NCBI GenBank assembly: GCA_028711345.1
Contig: JAQTSK010000008.1
Location: 1-49,206 of the forward strand
Direction of reading: 5' to 3'
Source of the DNA: Candidatus Peribacteraceae bacterium
GTDB taxonomy: Bacteria > Patescibacteriota > Gracilibacteria > Peribacterales > Peribacteraceae
DNA: 49,206 nt
Shown: positions 29,987 through 43,151 of the stretch, one piece after another
How the letters are laid out: each line of letters starts with the position of its first letter
Numbering within the stretch: the stretch's first letter is position 1
Notes under the pieces: generated by a model
Databases searched by the model: none
Seen by the model: the letters and a program-made list of their open reading frames with translations, nothing else
What the model was told of the DNA's origin: nothing
Translations under genes and position numbers: made by a program

Positions 29987-31414
29987 CTATTCGTCAAAAA
30001 GAGGCTGAAGCCATTCAAGAACAGGATCTATTCCAACAACATACCCCAAACCCTCCGCTGTTCCGCTCACTATAAATGTCGGAATACCGATTAGTTCTCC
30101 TTTCTCATTTAGAGCCGCACCACCAGAATTTCCAGAATCAATTTTTGCTGATGTTTTAATGTAATAGTCGCCAAGTCGCCCACTCATCACACCCTGGGTC
30201 AGTGTCAGCGTATCACCTCCAAAAGATGGATAACCTATAATGAATAATTTATCATTGAATGTGAGTACATCCGAAGAACCGATTTTGCCGATTGTCGGAA
30301 ACTCGCTTGGCATTGTGAATCCATCCCTTGCTCCAACAATTCTCAGTATTGCGACATCAATTTCCTTGTTATCTAAAGTAAATCTTCGCTCATCTTCCTC
30401 AAACTCTGTATCAGCCATGAAGCCATATTCAGGTTTTTTGGCTGGGTCATTTGTGAATCCTACAGCGCAATAATTTTTAGTAACATTTTCTACAACATGT
30501 TTATTAGTCAATATCAGACCATTTTCCCCAACCATAATTCCTGAGCCTCCGACAAGATCTCCATTATCCTGTTCGCAGATTATTGAAACCACAGCCGAGA
30601 GTTGTTTGCTGAAGTCAAATTCTTCAGTAACAAACTTTTTCTTTTCAGTTCCTTGTTCATTTGTCTGTGAAAAAAGATCGGTATTAAGCAACATTCTTGT
30701 TGGAATATTTCTCACTCCTTCACGAATAAATGTCTCTGCACCTTCATCTTCAATGGAAAGCGACGAAAAATAGCCTGCTAATATGACAGCAGTAATAGCA
30801 ATTACAGCCTTATGCCAGTTCTTAGGGAGATAGTGATTTTCCTCTTTAGCGTATTTCTCTCTTATATCAATCACAACTGTTCTAAACCATTTGTCATGTA
30901 AAGACTGTTTATGTTGGTCTTTTGATGCTACATATAACTCAATAAATGGTAGTACTGGAATAGTCTTCACAATATTTCGTAAGAAGCCCGTTTTGAAACT
31001 AATTCTTGTCATGTCCTCGTTCGCTACTTTTAGATTGAAGAACCATTTACCAACTGAAAAACCGCACCAAGATTCAAGTAGCGACATATAAATCGAAAAG
31101 ATCAAAGAGGTCAGTAGCCAATCAGCAGTAGCATTAATATTTGAGAAAACATCGGAGTCAAAACCTACCAATACCCATACTCCACCTATGACAAAAAAAA
31201 TCACAAACACCGCATAAGTATCAATTAGATATGCAAAATACCTACGCCAAAGACTTGGGTATTTTATGCCATCACTTTGAACCACCGGTGTAGCTACTTT
31301 CGTGACTGCTGGCGCTTTCTTAACCTCATTGGAGACAATCAACTTTATGCCGCAGAATTTACAAAATTTAGCGTTAGGCTTAGCGATTTCTGCGCCGCAT
31401 TGTTTGCAAAACAT
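29987..31414 (-). CDS. Zinc ribbon-RDD membrane-trypsin-like protease fusion
   Basis: 475 residues. A zinc ribbon has C3, C6, C18 and C21 (MFCKQCG..KFCKFCG). An RDD-type membrane domain (about 50-200) has WRRYFAYLIDTYAVFVIFF and two to three spans. One further span lies at about 210-228. The C-terminal trypsin-like (HtrA/S1) protease has triad His306 (NKHVVENV), Asp353 (EIDVAILRI) and Ser430 (DSGNSGGAAL). No PDZ domain was seen. The zinc ribbon faces the cytoplasm, and the protease would lie on the far side if the last span is single; the topology is inferred. Start placed at 31414, one base after the previous gene's stop, so co-translation is likely. Confidence 0.85.
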   Translation of the reverse strand: MFCKQCGAEIAKPNAKFCKFCGIKLIVSNEVKKAPAVTKVATPVVQSDGIKYPSLWRRYFAYLIDTYAVFVIFFVIGGVWVLVGFDSDVFSNINATADWLLTSLIFSIYMSLLESWCGFSVGKWFFNLKVANEDMTRISFKTGFLRNIVKTIPVLPFIELYVASKDQHKQSLHDKWFRTVVIDIREKYAKEENHYLPKNWHKAVIAITAVILAGYFSSLSIEDEGAETFIREGVRNIPTRMLLNTDLFSQTNEQGTEKKKFVTEEFDFSKQLSAVVSIICEQDNGDLVGGSGIMVGENGLILTNKHVVENVTKNYCAVGFTNDPAKKPEYGFMADTEFEEDERRFTLDNKEIDVAILRIVGARDGFTMPSEFPTIGKIGSSDVLTFNDKLFIIGYPSFGGDTLTLTQGVMSGRLGDYYIKTSAKIDSGNSGGAALNEKGELIGIPTFIVSGTAEGLGYVVGIDPVLEWLQPLFDE

Positions 31415-31415
31415 A

Positions 31416-32105
31416 CTAGTGCTTGGAGGGAAGTGAAGTGCCACAATGCTGGCAGAACTTGCCATCAGATTCGGTTTCTTTACCGCAAAAAGTACACATC
31501 CTGATGCCACGAGCTGCGTATTTCGCGAACTCATTATGGCATTGGTTCATCAATTCAGATAAGACTGCAGCATTGGTAATTGCTAATGGAATGGAGATGA
31601 ATTCTTGTTTTGCATTTCTCTCTGTGAGATACCAAACGTGTACAACAGCAGATTGCAGGTCTGAGCCAGCAAATTGATGCCAAGGCACTACAACAAGACC
31701 TCTGAATAGTGTTTTCTTATTAAATCCATCCCTATTTAGGCTAAGACCTCCCATTCTGATCGTTCCACCTCCAAGAATTAATAAGAATAATCGTTTGACA
31801 ATGATTGGTTCAAAGAACTTCTTTGATAAAAAGAATAGTTGGTTAAAGACTTTGTTCGGTTCAGTACTACCCCCAGGAATATTGATGGAGATAGCTGCTG
31901 AATCCGTCCCAATATAAAAGGAAGATGTAGTACTAGTATTTACTGGGATAAAATAAATGCTCGTTCGTGTTGTTGTTGAATGATATGAGATACGAGAGAG
32001 ATCTTTGATCGCCAGCTTGGTTGATCCATAGCAAATTTCATCGTCAGATATTACAATCTTCTTTTTTAGCCAGCCTGGGATTGTGAGTTCAATAGGTGTG
32101 CTCAT
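31416..32105 (-). CDS. PH-like domain protein with C-terminal zinc ribbon
   Basis: 229 residues. It appears to hold two bacterial PH-like beta domains (about 10-95 and 105-180; KKKIVISDDEICYGSTKLAIKDLSRISY is the first). The same zinc ribbon as its neighbours lies at the very end (RMCTFCGKETESDGKFCQHCG). No membrane span is certain; one hydrophobic stretch, RLFLLILGGGTI, may be a strand. It precedes the protease gene with one base between, so they are partners in one operon. Confidence 0.7.
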   Translation of the reverse strand: MSTPIELTIPGWLKKKIVISDDEICYGSTKLAIKDLSRISYHSTTTRTSIYFIPVNTSTTSSFYIGTDSAAISINIPGGSTEPNKVFNQLFFLSKKFFEPIIVKRLFLLILGGGTIRMGGLSLNRDGFNKKTLFRGLVVVPWHQFAGSDLQSAVVHVWYLTERNAKQEFISIPLAITNAAVLSELMNQCHNEFAKYAARGIRMCTFCGKETESDGKFCQHCGTSLPSKH

Positions 32106-32121
32106 ATATCAACAAAGAGAA

Positions 32122-32781
32122 CTATTTCCTGTACTTATCCTCAATCTGTCCGAAAAAGTATCCCCAAATAATCCCACCCATGATTTCTCCTCGTAGGGCT
32201 TCTAGTGCCTTCGTATTCATTCTCTTTTGAGATTGGAAGTACGACTCAAATAAGGAATTGAAGCGAAAGTTGCTGTATGTATCGATGACCATTCTCGCAT
32301 CCAATCCAATCTTGGCATACTCAGTATTAAAATCTATTTTTTGTAATTCCTTTCTTAATTCCTCTTCAGAAGGCTCATGTTCAAAAGTACTCAACGACTT
32401 TTTGTATAGCAAGCGATTAGCTAAATAAAGTCGGTACCCTCCTGGATAAGAGAGCTGCAAAGCTAAACGTAATGCCTGAACAAAAGCGTACGTTTCTTGT
32501 TTAATCTCTTCATGTTTAGAAAGCATTTTTTCCAAATCATTGTTCGCCAGGTTGTTCATTATGGTCCACGTAGCGGGACTAATGAGCGCATTATACTTCT
32601 CTCGTTCTTCACCAGTTGAATCATGAATTTCAGCAAACTTGTCAAAGAGTGTAACTGCCTTTTGTGGAGTCTTATCAGCGACTTGAGCAGTGCCTGTTTT
32701 TGTAAGTTTAAGTCCACAGAAACCACAAAACATTGAATCTTCCGGAATTGATTTCCCACAATCTGTACAATAAATAGCCAT
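32122..32781 (-). CDS. Zinc ribbon protein, helical, 219 residues
   Basis: The N-terminal ribbon reads MAIYCTDCGKSIPEDSMFCGFCG. The rest is mainly alpha-helical (DKFAEIHDSTGEEREKYNALISP; KMLSKHEEIKQETYAFVQALRLALQLSYPGG) with no enzyme motif. The start was moved to 32781 (MAIYC) because ribbons of this type begin at the N-terminus. 16 bases separate it from the PH-like gene, same operon. The C-terminus is amphipathic (GGIIWGYFFGQIEDKYRK). Confidence 0.7.
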   Translation of the reverse strand: MAIYCTDCGKSIPEDSMFCGFCGLKLTKTGTAQVADKTPQKAVTLFDKFAEIHDSTGEEREKYNALISPATWTIMNNLANNDLEKMLSKHEEIKQETYAFVQALRLALQLSYPGGYRLYLANRLLYKKSLSTFEHEPSEEELRKELQKIDFNTEYAKIGLDARMVIDTYSNFRFNSLFESYFQSQKRMNTKALEALRGEIMGGIIWGYFFGQIEDKYRK

Positions 32782-32874
32782 AATATGTAAACGATTGTAC
32801 ATTTATTATTCCATGGCTCAACCATAATTCAATAAGTGTTTAAAAATGAGCAATTACCATCTAAGCTGTGCAAT

Positions 32875-33831
32875 GTGAATAATTACTGTACTAATTGCGG
32901 AAGACCCAATCCACAAGAACATAAGTTTTGTAGAATATGTGGATCAGAGTTCCTGCCGGTCACTACGTTCAACTCGCAACGTCAGGGATTTAATGACTCG
33001 AAAACTAGCACCCTGCCATTCTATAAAAGAAAGAGTTTTGCTGTTTCTGTCATCACAGGTGTCGTCATTTTACTGGCATTCATTGGTAACTGGAAACTAG
33101 AGCAGAAATCTGAGCGAGAAATTGAAATTATTAACAGAATGGAAACAGCAGTCCGTGAAATTGGAAAGCACATTGAGTCTATAAGCGAAAATAGAATGGC
33201 TCTGTCCCATGGAACAACGAGGTCATTCTATGACAGGGTTTATTCAAATGATGACATAAACATTCCTTTAGTTGTTAACTTAGCAACAGAAACCGTAAAT
33301 CTTTATGAGGATTATGTAGAGGAGTTTGGATCTGACAGATCCCAATTCGATCATGTTGCCAGCCTCGCAAGAACAGCCTTCTTTTTTGTTAAGCAAGAGG
33401 AAGTTGATCGTGCTGCACCTGAGAGAAATATTGCTGCGATCTCAAATATTATTAACCGCATTAACACTTTCTCTAATAAGGAACCATTCCACACACATCT
33501 TGAGAATGAACGACTTCTGGATGAACTTATGGAATACAAAGCAGTACTACAACAATCTAAAGAATTTGCAGATGCATTGATCGCGATAAATGAACTTGAG
33601 CGTAAGATTAATGCTTTATCAGAAGCAGCTGAATATAATTATGACGCAAACAAAAAATACAATCAGTTGGTCGAAACTTACAATATGAAGCTGAAGCAGG
33701 TTAAGCTAATTTCCAAAACCATCTCCAGCCAAGATACTCATAAAGCGAAATTCTCACTTGTTGATGTAGAATTATTGATTCCATCTGTTGATGAAATCGG
33801 ACTTACTAATTCTTCGGGTGCTATCAAATAA
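32875..33831 (+). CDS. Zinc ribbon, membrane span, coiled-coil protein
   Basis: 318 residues from the GTG at 32875 (reads MNNYCTNCGRPNPQEHKFCRICG). After the ribbon comes a span near residues 52-70 (AVSVITGVVILLAFIGN), then about 240 residues with long helices and little else (EIEIINRMETAVREIGKHIES, ELERKINALSEAAEYN). No known domain. It is divergent from the other operon. A GTG at 32836 is also in frame but lacks support. Confidence 0.7.
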   Translation: MNNYCTNCGRPNPQEHKFCRICGSEFLPVTTFNSQRQGFNDSKTSTLPFYKRKSFAVSVITGVVILLAFIGNWKLEQKSEREIEIINRMETAVREIGKHIESISENRMALSHGTTRSFYDRVYSNDDINIPLVVNLATETVNLYEDYVEEFGSDRSQFDHVASLARTAFFFVKQEEVDRAAPERNIAAISNIINRINTFSNKEPFHTHLENERLLDELMEYKAVLQQSKEFADALIAINELERKINALSEAAEYNYDANKKYNQLVETYNMKLKQVKLISKTISSQDTHKAKFSLVDVELLIPSVDEIGLTNSSGAIK

Positions 33832-33872
33832 AGGTGGTATTCATAAAGATCGATCCTGACGTACTACAGTCA

Positions 33873-34017
33873 TTATTTTTGTTTCATCGAACTTGCATAC
33901 AGTAATCCGAGGCATTCACGACACTTCCATCGCGAATAATCCAAACAATACAGGCTTTCAAGGGGCTTCCCGCAGCTCGGACAAAGGAAATAGTACCTGT
34001 AGGTTTGTGAGCCTTCC
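33873..34017 (-). pseudogene. Truncated copy of the zinc-ribbon gene at 34735-35007
   Basis: Matches the 3' half of that gene closely, but 11 bases are missing near 34001 and the first half is absent. It still reads FLCPSCGKPLESLYCLDYSRWKCRECLG and ends at TAA (33875-33873). It lacks a start. Confidence 0.85.
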
Positions 34018-34057
34018 GCTTCTATGAATGTTATTGGTTATGTGGTAAATTCAGCCA

Positions 34058-34693
34058 ATGTACTGTCAGCAGTGCGGAGGCAAGACTGATGAAGCAAACG
34101 CTAAGTTTTGTAGGCGTTGTGGTGCTCCTCTTGAAAATACAGGGGAGACCAAGCCAAAAACGCATTTAGGAAATGTCTCGTCAGACGCTAGGAAAGTAAA
34201 GATGATCGCTCTGCATATTAAATGGTGCAATGCCCTCTTTTTAGGTGGGATTCTGATAGCGATTATTGGAGGAATATTACAAAGTGAAATCATCTTAGCA
34301 TTTGTCGGATTTGCTATTTTTGGCGTCATCTATTGCATGATTGCAATTGAGATACTGGTTTGGAAGTCATTATGGAAGTATGCAGCAATTCTTTTTCTTC
34401 TTTTTGGAGGCTTCATTGGAATCATCTGCTTTTTTATTGCATACGGTGATGCAAAAATGATTCTGAAGAAATCAGGTTATACACTGGGTATTTTTGGTCC
34501 CCGCGAAATTGATTTCTTTGGTAAGAAACTTGCAGAAATACAACCTTTAACAATAAAAGATGACTTACTCAAAAAGCGAAACGTTAATCCGATCGTTAGT
34601 TTTATTCGGATTCTGGTGATTTTCCTACTGGCTATTGGAATTCTTTCTGTTCTTGCTGCCATCATTATTGTTGCCCTCAATCCAGCAAAGTAG
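34058..34693 (+). CDS. Zinc ribbon membrane protein with pilin-like last helix
   Basis: 211 residues. The zinc ribbon has C3, C6, C18 and C21. Four spans lie at about residues 57-75, 80-98, 100-118 and 121-140. After a cytoplasmic stretch of about 45 residues a last span reads FLLAIGILSVLAAIIIVALNPAK and ends the protein. That last segment resembles the hydrophobic N-terminus of type IV prepilins of CPR bacteria, including the NPAK ending. TAAATT lies six bases before the ATG, so a leaderless message is possible. Confidence 0.7.
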   Translation: MYCQQCGGKTDEANAKFCRRCGAPLENTGETKPKTHLGNVSSDARKVKMIALHIKWCNALFLGGILIAIIGGILQSEIILAFVGFAIFGVIYCMIAIEILVWKSLWKYAAILFLLFGGFIGIICFFIAYGDAKMILKKSGYTLGIFGPREIDFFGKKLAEIQPLTIKDDLLKKRNVNPIVSFIRILVIFLLAIGILSVLAAIIIVALNPAK

Positions 34694-34734
34694 CTCTGTA
34701 TAAAACGAACTATTTTTCACTAATGTCACAACGA

Positions 34735-35007
34735 TCATCGCTTCATCGAACTCGAATACAATAATCCAAGGCAATCACGGCACTTCCACTGTGAATAATC
34801 CAAACAATACAGGCTTTCAAGGGGCTTCCCGCAGCTCGGACAAAGGAAATAGTACCTGTAGCCATTGCGGAGGTTTGTGAGCCTTCCTGTGACGGCAATC
34901 TCCTGTGTACCCACATCAAGAATGGCACTTGTCGCCTTCGGAGGAATTGCGCCCTTCACTTCGGAGATCCGCAGCCGTTGGCAATACTCAAGGAGTGGCT
35001 TTCTCAT
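34735..35007 (-). CDS. Zinc-ribbon protein, 90 residues
   Basis: A single ribbon of the type LCPSCGKPLESLYCLDYSQWKCRDCLG (zinc ligands CxxC-x15-18-CxxC plus an extra Cys). The N-terminal part (ISEVKGAIPPKATSAILDVGTQEIAV) is beta-rich. Such proteins often accompany recombinases or resemble transposase-associated ribbons. The start overlaps the next gene's stop by 20 bases. A damaged duplicate lies at 33873-34017. Confidence 0.7.
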   Translation of the reverse strand: MRKPLLEYCQRLRISEVKGAIPPKATSAILDVGTQEIAVTGRLTNLRNGYRYYFLCPSCGKPLESLYCLDYSQWKCRDCLGLLYSSSMKR

Positions 35008-35623
35008 TGCGATTGGGCACGGGTATTGATTCTGCGACCCTCGGAGCTTGTCCTTGGTTCACCTGCTGATTCTGCGCGAAGAAAGCGTTGGTCGCCTTCA
35101 CTTGGATGGGTGGTTGCACAAGGTTCTGGAGTGCCTGCGTGAGCCGGAGGATCTGATCATTCATGCTCTCTATCCCGCGACGCGCCTCTTTCAAGTATGC
35201 GGTATTTTCATGTGAGCGATTCCATGAATAGGTACCGTCTTCACTCAATTTGTACTTTCCAAGATGGAAGGTTCTTTCGTAAGAAAATGCCATGCTCCAT
35301 GCAGAAGTGATGCGATCGAGAAGAATCCTTTTGATGGGCGTTTCATCCCCATATTGGTTAGCCAGCTCTGCACGGACTCGATTGGCAAATACTTTCAGAT
35401 CCTTATCGGCAAAATGTGTCGAAAGATCACCATTCTTATGCATTATTGCCACACTGACTTTCTGAGTAAGTGTTTCGTGCTCTGCATCCTCTTCCTTGCT
35501 GCGCTTTTTCTTCTCACGCAGCTTGTGCAAAGCAACAATATCCATCCGATCCTGATACTGAAGTTCAGACTCTCCGAGTTGTCTCGGTTGGTCATCCTTC
35601 AGTAGAACAAGTGTAGATTGCAT
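34988..35623 (-). CDS. Hypothetical protein of the element, 211 residues
   Basis: No family recognised. It is charged and helical in the middle (LREKKKRSKEEDAEHETLTQKVS), then has a folded-looking region (DKDLKVFANRVRAELANQYGDETPIKRILLDRITSAWSMAFSYE), ending with a Gln/Pro-rich tail. It lies beside the recombinase, divergent from it, with 118 bases between. It may be a control or accessory protein of excision. Confidence 0.6.
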   Translation of the reverse strand: MQSTLVLLKDDQPRQLGESELQYQDRMDIVALHKLREKKKRSKEEDAEHETLTQKVSVAIMHKNGDLSTHFADKDLKVFANRVRAELANQYGDETPIKRILLDRITSAWSMAFSYERTFHLGKYKLSEDGTYSWNRSHENTAYLKEARRGIESMNDQILRLTQALQNLVQPPIQVKATNAFFAQNQQVNQGQAPRVAESIPVPNRNEKATP

Positions 35624-35741
35624 TACTTAATGCTATGTCTAAATCCTTAGAAAATGAAGACCTCCAAGCAAATCTGACCCTGTGTGCTTGCTTCATTCGT
35701 GTGGTCGGGTTTATATTTATGAAGGTTATTCTTAACCCACT

Positions 35742-37548
<1,807 letters not shown>

Positions 37549-37573
37549 TGATGAGCAATAAACCAACTGCCTG

Positions 37574-37610
37574 CCCACCGAAGCTCAACCGCAGTTGAAG
37601 CGAAGGCGGG
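37574..37610. repeat. REP-like imperfect hairpin between tRNA-His and hisS
   Basis: CCCACCGAAGCTCAAC pairs imperfectly with GTTGAAGCGAAGGCGGG across CGCA. This motif family (CCGCCTTCGC) is common in bacterial intergenic DNA. Confidence 0.6.
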
Positions 37611-37672
37611 AGCTATGCTCGCCACATGCGGGGAGATTGTAGCGGAAAGTATTCTGCGGTACACTCCATTGT

Positions 37673-39031
37673 ATGTCCGAGCCTAAATACCGTTCTCCCA
37701 AAGGCGTCCACGACGTCCTGCCGGAGGATCACCAGTACATGACCTACGTGAAGAAGGCCATCCGTCACCGAGCCAGACAGGCAGGCTACAAGCGTATCGA
37801 TCCGCCGCTGTTCGAGGATCGCGCGGTCTTCGAGCGCGGTATCGGCGAACACACGGATGTCGTGGAGAAAGAGCTCTTTACGGTCGGGAGAAAGGGTGCC
37901 GAGGACGACGCAGGCAATAAGCAATTCGCTCTGAGACCGGAATTCACCGCCGGCATCTGCCGAGCGTACATCGAGCACGGGATGCAGGAGTTGCCCCAGC
38001 CCGTGGAGCTCTACTCCATCGGTCCGTGCTTTCGCTACGACCGACCGCAGAAGGGCCGCTACCGTCAGTTTCACCAGTTCTCCATCGAGGTCATCGGTCT
38101 CAGCGACCCGTCCATCGATGCGCAGGTGATCAACCTCCTCGTCAAAATCTTCGGGGATCTGAAAATCCTCGAGCGTCTCACACTGCAGGTGAACAACATC
38201 GGCTCGGCCGAGGACAGGAAGAAGTACGTCGATGCCATCAAAGATTTTTTCACCGGCAAAGAACGTCATCTGCCTGAGGTTGATCGATCTCGACTCATCA
38301 CCAATCCCCTCCGGTTGCTCGATTCCAAGGAAGAAGACACCATCATCCTGCTCAAGAACGCTCCCACGATGGAGCAATTCCTGAGTGATGAAAGCAAGGA
38401 GTATCATGCGACATTCCTCGACTATCTGACAACGCTCGGCATCGCTTTTACGCCGACGCCCCGTCTGGTACGGGGATTGGATTACTACAATCAGACCGTC
38501 TTTGAATTCTCCGATCGGTCGACCGGAGCGCAGAATGCCGTGGGTGGCGGCGGACGGTACGATCCTCTCATTGAACTGCTCGGTGGTAAGCCGACCCCCG
38601 CCGTCGGATTCGCAGGCGGCATCGAACGGATGATCTGGCACATGAAAGAAGCGGGTGTGAAGGCTCCGAACAAAGATCAAGTGGACGTCTTCGTCGCCCA
38701 GCTCGGTCCCGAGGCCAAGAAGAAATGTCTGGGACTCGTGAGTGCTCTGCGGGATCTCGGCGTGCACACCGTGGGCGCGCTGGGCGAAGCCAGCCTGAAG
38801 AGTCAGATGCGACTCGCAGACCGGTTCCAAGCGCGGCATTGTCTGCTCCTCGGTCAACTGGAGGTGAAGGACGGCACCATCATCCTGCGGGACATGACCG
38901 CCGGAAAGCAGAAGCAGATCCCCTTCGACAAAGCCATTCCCGAAATCATCAAAATTCTGGGCAAGAAGAATCTCGATACGTACTCCATCACGGATAAGCT
39001 CGGCGAGTACACGGATCCGGGGGAGGGGTGA
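37673..39031 (+). CDS. hisS: Histidyl-tRNA synthetase
   Basis: Class II synthetase charging tRNA-His. Motif 2 is seen as GPCFRYDRPQKGRYRQFHQFSIE. The His-specific motif is LVRGLDYYNQTVFEF and motif 3 is PAVGFAGGIERMIWHM; GGGRYDPLI is also present. The C-terminal anticodon domain starts around residue 340. 452 residues. It lies beside tRNA-His on the opposite strand, 160 bases apart. The ATG at 37673 has leader CTCCATTGT. Confidence 0.97.
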   Translation: MSEPKYRSPKGVHDVLPEDHQYMTYVKKAIRHRARQAGYKRIDPPLFEDRAVFERGIGEHTDVVEKELFTVGRKGAEDDAGNKQFALRPEFTAGICRAYIEHGMQELPQPVELYSIGPCFRYDRPQKGRYRQFHQFSIEVIGLSDPSIDAQVINLLVKIFGDLKILERLTLQVNNIGSAEDRKKYVDAIKDFFTGKERHLPEVDRSRLITNPLRLLDSKEEDTIILLKNAPTMEQFLSDESKEYHATFLDYLTTLGIAFTPTPRLVRGLDYYNQTVFEFSDRSTGAQNAVGGGGRYDPLIELLGGKPTPAVGFAGGIERMIWHMKEAGVKAPNKDQVDVFVAQLGPEAKKKCLGLVSALRDLGVHTVGALGEASLKSQMRLADRFQARHCLLLGQLEVKDGTIILRDMTAGKQKQIPFDKAIPEIIKILGKKNLDTYSITDKLGEYTDPGEG

Positions 39032-39145
39032 GGTTTGAGGTGATAGGTAATAGGTTTTAGGTGTTAGGTTCCAGATGACAGGTGAAATGATCGATATCGA
39101 ATTGGGAATACTGCCGATCACCTAATACCTAAAACCTAGAACCTC
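39030..39145. repeat. Tandem-unit palindrome (TAATAGGTTTTAGGTGTTAGG units)
   Basis: The left arm repeats AGGTGATAGGTAATAGG. The right arm is CACCTAATACCTAAAACCTAG. The loop is about 40 bases. It lies between the hisS stop and the small gene downstream of gyrB, both ends convergent. Confidence 0.88.
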
Positions 39146-39338
39146 GTCAGAACGTCCCACCCCACCAACACAACGGTCGATGCTGCCGTCACAAACACGC
39201 ACCAGACAAAGAACCAGATCCACTGATCGAGCACCTTCCCCTGTTTCCACGCACGCAAATATTTCACCGTCGACAACACGATCCCGACGATCCAGACGCA
39301 AATCAATCCAAGCTCTATGGGGAGACCTGCATCCAGCA

Positions 39339-39339
<1 letters not shown>
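39136..39339 (-). CDS. Small two-span membrane protein after gyrB, 67 residues
   Basis: Two hydrophobic helices (about residues 7-25 and 41-62), separated by KYLRAWKQGKVLDQW. The start ATG overlaps the gyrB stop (TGATG), so it is coupled. No family known. Confidence 0.6.
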
Positions 39340-41855
<2,516 letters not shown>

Positions 41856-42052
41856 TGATTCTGACTGATGTAACTACGTTTAATTGCATAAAGAAACACT
41901 CAGCCGGAACGTGCCCTCTTTTCGACAACCAGAACAGCACTGGCACGCTGCTTCACAGAGTATCTCCCGAAGATTCTTTGTTCATTTAGCATTGTTCATT
42001 GTCGGTGATTCGGCTAGCCTCACAACAAGTTCCCCGTTACCATTCCCCCGCT

Positions 42053-42592
42053 ATGCCGACCACCCCCACACCCCCGACCCCGCCCGCGCAGGTCTTCGTC
42101 GACTCCGAAGAAGTCCTGATCACCAAGGAAGGGCTCAAGAAACTGAAGGATGAACTGCAGTTCCTGAAGACCACCAAGCGCGAGGAGATCGCCGCGCGTC
42201 TGAAGGAAGCCATCTCCTACGGCGACCTCTCCGAAAACGCGGAGTACGAGGAAGCCAAGAACGAGCAGGCGTTCATCGAAGGCCGCATTCTGGAGCTGGA
42301 AAAGCAGAGCAAGAACGCCAAGATCATCACGGAAGGATCCGCCGCCAAGACCGGCTCAGCCAAAGGCAAAATCATCGACATCGGCTCCACGGTCACCGTC
42401 CGCAACAAGACCGACGACGACGAGCCGGAGACCTACACCATCGTCGGGAGCATGGAAGCCGATCCGGTGGAACACAAGATCAGCAATGAATCCCCCATCG
42501 GACGCGGTCTGCTGGGACACGAGAAGGGCGATATCATCGATATCGTCGCTCCGGCGGGAAAGTTCAAGTATGAAATCCTGAAGGTCGCTTGA
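42053..42592 (+). CDS. greA: Transcription elongation factor GreA
   Basis: Rescues backtracked RNA polymerase. The coiled-coil has LITKEGLKKLKDELQFLKTTKREEIAARLKEAISYGDLSENAEYEEAKNEQAFIEGRI, with the acidic tip pair in GDLSENAEY. The C-terminal FKBP-like domain has SNESPIGRGLLGHEKGDIIDI. A 19-residue Pro/Thr extension precedes the usual start. The leader has five C a few bases before the ATG (CATTCCCCCGCT). Confidence 0.95.
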   Translation: MPTTPTPPTPPAQVFVDSEEVLITKEGLKKLKDELQFLKTTKREEIAARLKEAISYGDLSENAEYEEAKNEQAFIEGRILELEKQSKNAKIITEGSAAKTGSAKGKIIDIGSTVTVRNKTDDDEPETYTIVGSMEADPVEHKISNESPIGRGLLGHEKGDIIDIVAPAGKFKYEILKVA

Positions 42593-42626
42593 GCGAACTG
42601 GGGATTCTAGTAGATAATAATTGTAA

Positions 42627-42721
42627 TGAAAGGTAGCAGGTAGTTGGTAGCAAGTAGCAAGGTTTCATCTATTTGTCGCCAGAATCCCCCTGCTACCCGC
42701 TACTTACTACTTGCTACTTTC
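42627..42721. repeat. Tandem-unit palindrome (GGTAGCAGGTAG / CTACTTACTACTTG units)
   Basis: The left arm is AGGTAGCAGGTAGTTGGTAG and on. The right arm is GCTACCCGCTACTTACTACT and on. It ends two bases before the next ATG. Confidence 0.88.
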
Positions 42722-42722
42722 C

Positions 42723-43109
42723 ATGGCCGACCAATCACAACCACCAGCCACAAGTCTACTGATCCCTCCGGAGATTCTGGCGCAATTCGGACCGATCATC
42801 GAACTCGTCAAGGGTTCCGAGAGCATGAACAACGAGGAACGGCAGTACTGGGTCAACATCCTGCCCATCATGACACCGGATCAGCGCAAGAATCTGGAAG
42901 ACATTCTGGTGAGTGAGAAACAGCAGCTTGCAGCAATTGACGCGAAGTACAGCCGGAATACCCAGCCTCCCGTCAACCAAGCGAGTGTCGCAGAAGTCGG
43001 TCTGAAGATCCGCGAGAAGAAGCAGGAGCGGGAGCAGATGGAACAGGTGGAACAGGCCAGGGAAGCAGGGAAGGAAACGGACATCCTGTCGCAGATACAG
43101 GCATTGTAA
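42723..43109 (+). CDS. Hypothetical protein, 128 residues
   Basis: Soluble and helical: a first part rich in Pro (PPATSLLIPPEILAQFGP) and a second part of charged repeats (KIREKKQEREQMEQVEQAREAGKE). A phrase NNEERQYWVNILPIMTPDQRKNLEDIL is characteristic and probably helical. No family recognised. It starts directly at the palindrome arm with leader GCTACTTTCC. Confidence 0.65.
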   Translation: MADQSQPPATSLLIPPEILAQFGPIIELVKGSESMNNEERQYWVNILPIMTPDQRKNLEDILVSEKQQLAAIDAKYSRNTQPPVNQASVAEVGLKIREKKQEREQMEQVEQAREAGKETDILSQIQAL

Positions 43110-43110
43110 C

Positions 43111-43140
43111 TTCAAACAGTTAACTGTTAACAGTTCACGG
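43111..43140. repeat. Short self-complementary run (AACAGTTAACTGTTAACAG)
   Basis: CAGTTAACTG units, palindromic in themselves. It lies between the convergent 3' ends of the 128-residue gene and holA. Confidence 0.7.
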
Positions 43141-43151
43141 TTAATTTGTTG

